From the NCBI GenBank assembly GCA_964016885.1, contig OZ024743.1:192568655-192632654 (forward strand): a stretch of DNA of 64,000 nt, given 5' to 3'. This document shows positions 58,610 through 64,000 of the stretch, piece by piece. The position numbers and the translations under genes were made by a program. The first letter of the stretch is position 1, and every line of letters starts with the position of its first letter. This DNA comes from Eledone cirrhosa. Taxonomy: Eukaryota; Mollusca; Cephalopoda; Octopoda; Eledonidae. Under the pieces are notes generated by a model. The model was not told where the DNA came from. It searched no databases and saw only the letters and a list, made by a program, of their open reading frames with translations.

Positions 58610-59525
58610 CTAGCATTAAAGCCCGGCGTTGCTCGGGGTCAGTAAGTTACCAAAGTTAGGTTTCACCACCCATTTTATGGCAGCACTTTTTTGTCTGCCA
58701 GGCACTGGGTGAATGAATTGCAAACCTGGACTGCCGAAGCAGGAGCTGCGCCAGCAGTGACAATTGTAGTTTCGCCTATGGATATTATCTCTGTGCAAAG
58801 AAGTGTTGAAATTTATTGTTTCACAGTACTTGCGCAACACACGCGTAGACGATGCCAGCCGAACAACAGAGCTGCGATGGAGTTGTTCTGCATGGTTGTC
58901 TAATGTGTGTTTTCTAAATTTAAGACAGTAGGTAGGGGTGTGATATGGGGGAGAGTTAGCTGCTGTTTCTAGCAGGTTTAGTGACCTCATAGAGGATATG
59001 TTTTCTAAATTTAAGACAGTAGGGAGCAATGTGATATGAGTGAGAGTTAGCTGCTGTTTCTAGCAGGTTTAGTGACCTCATAGAGGATATGTTTTCTAAA
59101 TTTAAGACAGTAAGGAGGGGTGTGATATGAGGGAGAGTTAGCTGCTGTTTCTAGCAGGTTTAGTGACCTCATAGAGGATATGATTGTGTATAGTAAATGA
59201 ACTGATACTTCTTTCTTCCACGTTCGTTGAGAGATGTTTAAAAAAAGATTTATCGCTATTTTTTTGTTGTTGAATAAATTTATCTGTTGCTTTTGAATAA
59301 TTGTTGTTTCGTATGAAATGTAATAAGTTCTCTTTGTCATTGAAGTAAATAAATATTTGACCGTTCCACACTAAAAAACAAACGTTCTCTCTCTTTCTCC
59401 CTCTCAGTCTCTTCTCTCTTCTGCGTTCCTAAAGGAAGTTTGTAAGTTTAAGCGTATATAAGAGAAAATTGCAGCATATATTTAGTTTTATCGATTATTT
59501 CCGTAATTGTGGGTGAGTTTGAATG
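58610..59525 (-). mobile_element. Helitron-like element, inverted partner of 47972-48895
   Basis: On the minus strand it ends with CCCGAGCAACGCCGGG, CTTTAATG and CTAG|T at 58610, and has the same 290-bp 3' region and about three of the 91-bp units (58913-59181). The match reappears near 59480-59520 ('cacccacaattacg' on minus); the 5' end was not located. It differs from the partner by small indels. Confidence 0.6.
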
Positions 59526-59625
59526 AAATAAATAGTTGTTGATATAATTTAGACCATTTACAACAATCTTACAGACTTTGATTCGAATCGGTTTGAAATT
59601 GTGCAAATGTATAAACATGGAACAT

Positions 59626-59627
<2 letters not shown>

Positions 59628-59716
<89 letters not shown>
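59628..59716 (+). repeat. (CA)n(CAA)n microsatellite
   Basis: About 60 bp CA followed by about 28 bp CAA; another CA run lies at 59830-59868. Confidence 0.95.
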
Positions 59717-59717
<1 letters not shown>

Positions 59718-59730
59718 CTGCCTTTTATAG

Positions 59731-59827
59731 ATAATTGTTTCTACTTTAGGCACAAGGCTAGCAATTATCAGTGCATTACTGGTACTTTATTTTATCGACC
59801 CCGTAAGGATGAAAGGCAAAGTCAAAT
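59731..59827 (-). repeat. SINE family A, head replaced by a CA run
   Basis: 'aattgtttctactttaggca', 'tgcattactggtactttatt', 'ggatgaaaggcaaagtcaaa', then microsatellite. Confidence 0.7.
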
Positions 59828-59828
59828 G

Positions 59829-59874
<46 letters not shown>

Positions 59875-60029
59875 ATATACATATATAGTAATTTGGTGAA
59901 GAAACAAAATGTTATTTATTCCACCTGTAAAACAATGTGCTAGTAAATTAGAATTCGCATTTAGCCAGCATTTACTTTCACAGGAAACGAACGCAACAAA
60001 TCAGTTCACGGATAATTATTCTGTTTATC

Positions 60030-60384
60030 AATTTTATCGTCCCCCCAAAAATGAAACGTAAGTTAACCTCGGCGAGATTTGAGCTCAGAACGCAAAGAGC
60101 AAGAACAAATACCGCAAAGCGTTTTGATCGACGCTCTAACGGTTTTGCCACTCTAATTAATGCCAATGATAGCTTCTGATTTAGGCACAAGGCCAGCAAT
60201 TTTTGGTGAGGGGGAAAGTCGATTATATCGACCCCAGTGCGTGACAGGTACTTTATTTTATCGACACCGTAAGGGTGAAAGGCAAAGTCAACCACGGCGA
60301 GATTTGAGCTCAGAACGTAAAGAGCCAGAACAAATACCGCCAAGCATTTTGCTCGACGTTCTAACGCTTCAGCCACACTAATGC
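60030..60384 (-). repeat. Two SINE family A variants, head-to-tail
   Basis: Tail-less copy 60030-60155 and full copy 60170-60384; both keep 'gagatttgagctcagaacg' and 'ccagaacaaataccgc', marking a different subfamily from 44868 or 45920. Confidence 0.7.
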
Positions 60385-60845
60385 TAATAATAACAATCAG
60401 TCTATAAATAAAATTTTGACCGCGGGGCGCAGCTAAAATACCGCTCAAACTGGGGTGTAGTGTCTGTCCCTCCCCCTCCCTTTCTTTCGTTGCTTAATTC
60501 TTTTTTCTTTTTCTTCTTTTTATTTCCTTTTATGTTCCCTTTCATAGTATGTTTCGTTTTGGTTATAAACAACTTCGTGAAAAAGCAATTTTTATCCAAA
60601 AATAAGAATAGTAGCAACAGCCAACGAAAAAAAAAGAAGAAAGAAAAAGCACGTTCTAAAATTGAACTTTAAAGAATGAGGACTACAATACTTCCATTTA
60701 TAAATAGCCACCCATCGCCAAAAATACTTGTGTTAATCTTTCATGTGTGTTTTTGGCATTCGAGGGCATAGATGATGTGAGTAGGTGTTTTAAAGATAAG
60801 GTCTGAACAGGAGTCGTGATTAAAAGTCAGTTATAGAACACATAG

Positions 60846-61130
60846 GCGGCGAGTTGGCAGTGTCGTTAGAAAATCGGATAGAATGATTTGCTGTATTCGT
60901 TTCGGCTCCCTGCTCCCTTAGTTCAAATCCCGTCGAGGTCAACTTTACCTTTCATCTAGTCAAGATCGATAGGAAAAAATGTACCAGTTTAGTACTGGGG
61001 TCGATTCTTCCTCCATATCTCTTTCTTACTTCCATACCCTCACTCGCTATCTGTTCTCTGGAATAAATTTGCTGTTTCCAGACATGGAGAAGGATGGGCG
61101 CCGCCAAGTCTTAAAATGCTCTAAAAAGAA
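60846..61130 (+). repeat. SINE family A subfamily with a long tail
   Basis: 'ggcggcgagttggcagtgtc', 'agttcaaatcccgtcgaggt' (B box), 'gtaccagtttagtactgggg' and the tail 'catggagaaggatgggcgcc'. A sister of 56076 without the tandem head. Confidence 0.75.
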
Positions 61131-61164
61131 TATACCTCTTGGCAATACTCCCACGATTTCTCAA

Positions 61165-61870
61165 AAACCTACCGCAGTGTGAATATTTGGTCAGCTGTGC
61201 TGCGCCCGGGGCGAAAGCCGCACTGTTCATCAGCTAGTTTGGACTCGACAATCTCCCTGCATCTCTTTGACAGCCACTTAGCATAGACTTTACCAGAGAG
61301 GTTTAACACGGAGATCCTTCTATAATTGGAGCAATATCCCTTGTTTCCCTTTTTGAAAATTGGGATTATCACTCCCGATTGTCATTGTTTGAGTGCCTTT
61401 CCAAAGATCCAGGTCACTTGACTCACATGAGTCAGCCAAAGAATACCTTCTTCATTTAAGGCTTTTCATATCTTGGGTTGAATTTCATCCTCCTCCAGCA
61501 GCCTTGCCACATTTGAGCTCTTTAACTGCTCTCAGAACACTTTATTTGCTGATCTGCAGTCGGATTCTAGCTTAACCCTAAAGTCCTCCCATGTCTTAAC
61601 TTAGGACGTTTTTACAGTCTCTGTTACGAGTTTTCGTGCCTGCTTGTACCGCAAGTGCAAGAAGGAGAACTTATTTCTAAGCCAACTTTTGTAAGCCTCC
61701 TTCTTTGCTCGGATGGCATCTTTGACCTCTTGATTGAACCAATGGGTCTTCCAGCCATCCAGCACCACACCAAGCCCGCAGCATTTAACAGCTGAAGCTG
61801 AAACTGCTGCACTGAACAGTCTCTACTCTGTCTCAAAGTTTTCGGTTTGCTCAGGAAATTCTCTGAATTT
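61165..61870 (-). mobile_element. Non-LTR reverse transcriptase remnant, minus strand
   Basis: Minus strand from 61870: a degraded linker with a KMPSEQRRRLTKVGLE block, then after frame breaks IIPIFKKGNKGYCSNYRRIS, LNLSGKVYAKWLSKRCREIV and LADEQCGFRPGRSTADQIFT: the N-terminal fingers and first palm motifs of a reverse transcriptase. FEKSWEYCQEVY follows after one stop. It breaks off before the catalytic YADD motif, which is absent. Pseudogene. Confidence 0.8.
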
Positions 61871-62169
61871 TTGATGTAAAGGTATCTACATACCTGGTCC
61901 TGACTTCCTTATCAACCAGTGCTTTCCACTTTATCCTGTAGGTTGCCGCAACCCATCCTTCCTATTTATTTTATAAAGTATGGGATTTCTAGTAATGTAC
62001 CTTTTTGTTATGTATAATGTTTTTTAATGTATAAAGAAAAATTTCGCCGGAGATAGATTTTAGCAAAATTTAATATGCGGGGAGGGGGAATAAGAGCAGT
62101 GGGGTTGGAAAAATCCGAAAAATTAATAAGTGGTGTGCGTGTGGTGGTGGTGGGGTCGTGACCCGAGAG

Positions 62170-62420
62170 AACCCGTTTCTCTCTATCAGTTTTCTCATAT
62201 AGACACTCTTTCTGTTTCACTTTCTCCGTCTTCCTCTCAGTTCGTTTCTCTGTTTCTATGTATTACTTTCGTTCATTTTCTCTCTCTCTTACCTTCAGTA
62301 CGTCTCTCTCTCTTTCTCTCAATCAGATAAACTCTCTTCTTCTCTACCGTACTTTCTCTCTTCCTTTCTGTCTCTTTATCAGTAAATCTCTCTCTCTCTC
62401 TTTCTCTATTTGATCCCCTT
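62170..62420 (+). repeat. CT-rich low-complexity stretch
   Basis: Imperfect CTCTCT/TTTCTC run over about 250 bp; no ORF. Confidence 0.8.
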
Positions 62421-62516
62421 CACTCTCTCAATCATATTAGTCAACAATAAGAAACTTGGAAATGGGAGGTTATATATTTGACATTGATTGACCAATGAAC
62501 GGTCAGCTATCAGAGA

Positions 62517-62612
62517 GAAAGGGAGATAGATAGAGATAGATAGATAGATATATAGATAGATAGATAGATAGATAGATAGAGGGGAGAGAGAGGGAGGGAG
62601 AGGGATAATTGC
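62517..62612 (+). repeat. (GATA)n and (GGGA)n microsatellite
   Basis: About 65 bp of GATA units followed by GGGAGA. Confidence 0.9.
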
Positions 62613-62918
62613 AGTAGCTAAAGCAGGGATATATTTTTATAAATAGTTCGTTCATATGTAAATAGATATTACTGGAACAGACACTCGAAAGAAAGACGTT
62701 AAATGCGTTTAGCAAACATAAAGATGTTTCATAATGGCGGTAGTGAAAGTGGCGGCCGTATAGGTGTTGGTGGTGGAGTGGTGTCTATTTCTTCTGGTTG
62801 TCGTTATTGTTCTAGACTCTAGAATCTAGAGGGATGTTATAAATACACACGTTTCTTAGTTTTACTTTACCCTCTATGAATAAGTCTCTCTCTTCCATAT
62901 ACTAATACACACACCAGT

Positions 62919-63084
62919 ATCGGTAGAGGGTCGGACGCCATGCTCTCCAGCATAGTTACGTCCCTTTACGATCTGAGTTCAAATCCCGCCGAGGTTGACT
63001 TTGCCTTTCATCCTTACGGGGTCGATAAAATAAAGTACCAGTAATGCACTGGGTAATTGCTGGCCTTGTGCCTAAAGTAGAAAC

Positions 63085-63091
<7 letters not shown>
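62919..63091 (+). repeat. Octopus-type tRNA-derived SINE (family A), plus strand
   Basis: Sense copy of the short-middle subfamily: 'ccagtatcggtagagggtcg', 'gagttcaaatcccgccgagg' (B box), 'aagtaccagtaatgcactgg', 'cttgtgcctaaagtagaaac', ending in (TA)n. Confidence 0.8.
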
Positions 63092-63120
<29 letters not shown>

Positions 63121-63389
63121 CACAATGAACCCAGGAAATCAGACGGGATATTTTCGTTTTCTTTTTTGAAAATAAATCATTTAATTCCATCATGAATTCA
63201 CTTTCACTTTCGATGTTCCCACCCTGAAAAAGAGCCCAACTGCTACACAGATTATATCAAATAAATTCAGATATAGAAAAAGCTCATGATACTAAAAGAA
63301 ACTTCATGACAAAGATAAAGACGGACTGACCATGATAACAGTCGATCGACAAGTTAACGAGTGGGGTGGAGCTCATCAAATCGGACCGA

Positions 63390-63575
63390 GGAAACAATGT
63401 TTCCATTGGTCTTTCCAATTGCTAATACTATCTACCGGTCGCTAATCCAGGCAGAAGGAGCAACGTGAAATAAAGTGTCTTGCTCATGGACATAACACAT
63501 CGCCTGGTCCGGAAATCGAACTCACAACCTCACGATAGAGAATCTATAATCACTCAGCCAGGCGCCTTAACTGAG
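63390..63575 (-). repeat. tRNA-derived SINE (family C)
   Basis: 'gtgtcttgctcatggacata', 'tccggaaatcgaactcacaa' (B box) and 'atcactcagccaggcgcctt' (A box) on plus. Confidence 0.65.
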
Positions 63576-64000
63576 CAGTAAAAACACCTCTGACCCTAAA
63601 GAGTTAGTAGTCTGTTAGATCCAGTCCGTTTTTTATAATAAAAAAAAATCACAGAGTTTTTTTTTTATTTATTTCATTTATAACGATTGAGGCACAGACA
63701 AACCATCGTTCACATGATTCTCATTAATGTTGAACAGCACTAACAACTACCACAAAACAGTTTAATCTTGAAGTAAAGACAAAGAAGGTTTTGAAACGTT
63801 GAAATACCCGCTAAACATCCAATTAATTATAAAAGAGATCTCGACGAGATTCTCTCTTCGTCTCGACCGGCAAAGGAAGTCGTACGCCACCAACACCATA
63901 TTTGCAAGGAAAGGTTGTTTAAGGACTTTATTCACACGAAAGTTTGCTGAACCAAGTAGGGTTGAACTTGAGGGAGCTGCCTGCTATATCCGGTAGGTCG
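63576..64000. other. Unassigned right edge
   Basis: AT-rich to 63800, then about 200 bp of more balanced sequence that stays open on plus to the edge (KEISTRFSLRLDRQRKS and following). I recognise no motif, repeat or splice context, so no gene is claimed. Confidence 0.3.

Noticed and set aside
63799..63996. Plus-strand ORF of 65 codons at the right edge
   Set aside because: No recognisable motif and no splice or start context; could be chance or part of an exon cut by the window.

Overview
The window looks like a piece of an octopod cephalopod genome. It is AT-rich, dense in microsatellites, and packed with short tRNA-derived repeats whose sequences I recognise as octopus SINE families. It also holds decayed LINEs, Helitrons and DNA-transposon miniatures. 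There is no operon structure, no bacterial gene and no intact long ORF.

The one supportable protein-coding gene lies on the minus strand and runs through most of the window. Four exons (50585-50760, 28165-28515, 20343-20563, 1904-2002) have splice-like borders and join in phase at every junction. Together they encode about 280 residues of a PDZ/LIM-family protein of the ZASP (LDB3)/PDLIM type. The key evidence is a ZASP-like motif (NSPLGLYSSE) and the downstream DSEVYKLI and SFKVLQWMTDTE blocks typical of this family. The N-terminal PDZ domain should lie at or beyond the right edge and the LIM domains beyond the left edge; I find neither inside. A fifth candidate exon at 42446-42546 has a donor of the right phase and could be an alternative first exon or a cassette exon. 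Members of this family sit at the Z-disc or actin dense bodies and bind alpha-actinin.

Everything else is intronic or flanking repeat. From left to right: 0-20 kb holds SINEs, a 609-bp Helitron (5016-5624), TTAA-flanked piggyBac-like miniatures, two long hairpin elements (10913-11002, 11829-11956), a 1.36-kb GA-rich satellite (12875-14232) and two LINE remnants (17117-17545, 18040-19650). 20-40 kb holds LINE pieces (25655-26460, 28965-29865, 31440-32300, 36780-37090) and a cluster of piggyBac-like miniatures. 40-50 kb holds large inverted repeats (40841-41238, 46346-46707), a hAT miniature with an 8-bp target duplication (41899-42189), many SINEs, a Tc1/mariner-like miniature with a SINE inside it (45777-46179) and a Helitron (47972-48895). 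50-64 kb holds a second 609-bp Helitron (50858-51466), a 1.1-kb Helitron (53943-55080), an inverted partner of the 48-kb Helitron (58610 upward), C-rich low-complexity DNA, and a minus-strand LINE reverse-transcriptase piece (61165-61870).

I found no convincing new molecular system. The items most worth a second look are the candidate alternative exon, the kilobase polypyrimidine run in the gene's pre-mRNA, the long hairpin elements, and the definable Helitron and MITE families. All readings come from the raw sequence by eye; family assignments rest on remembered motifs and no database search was run.
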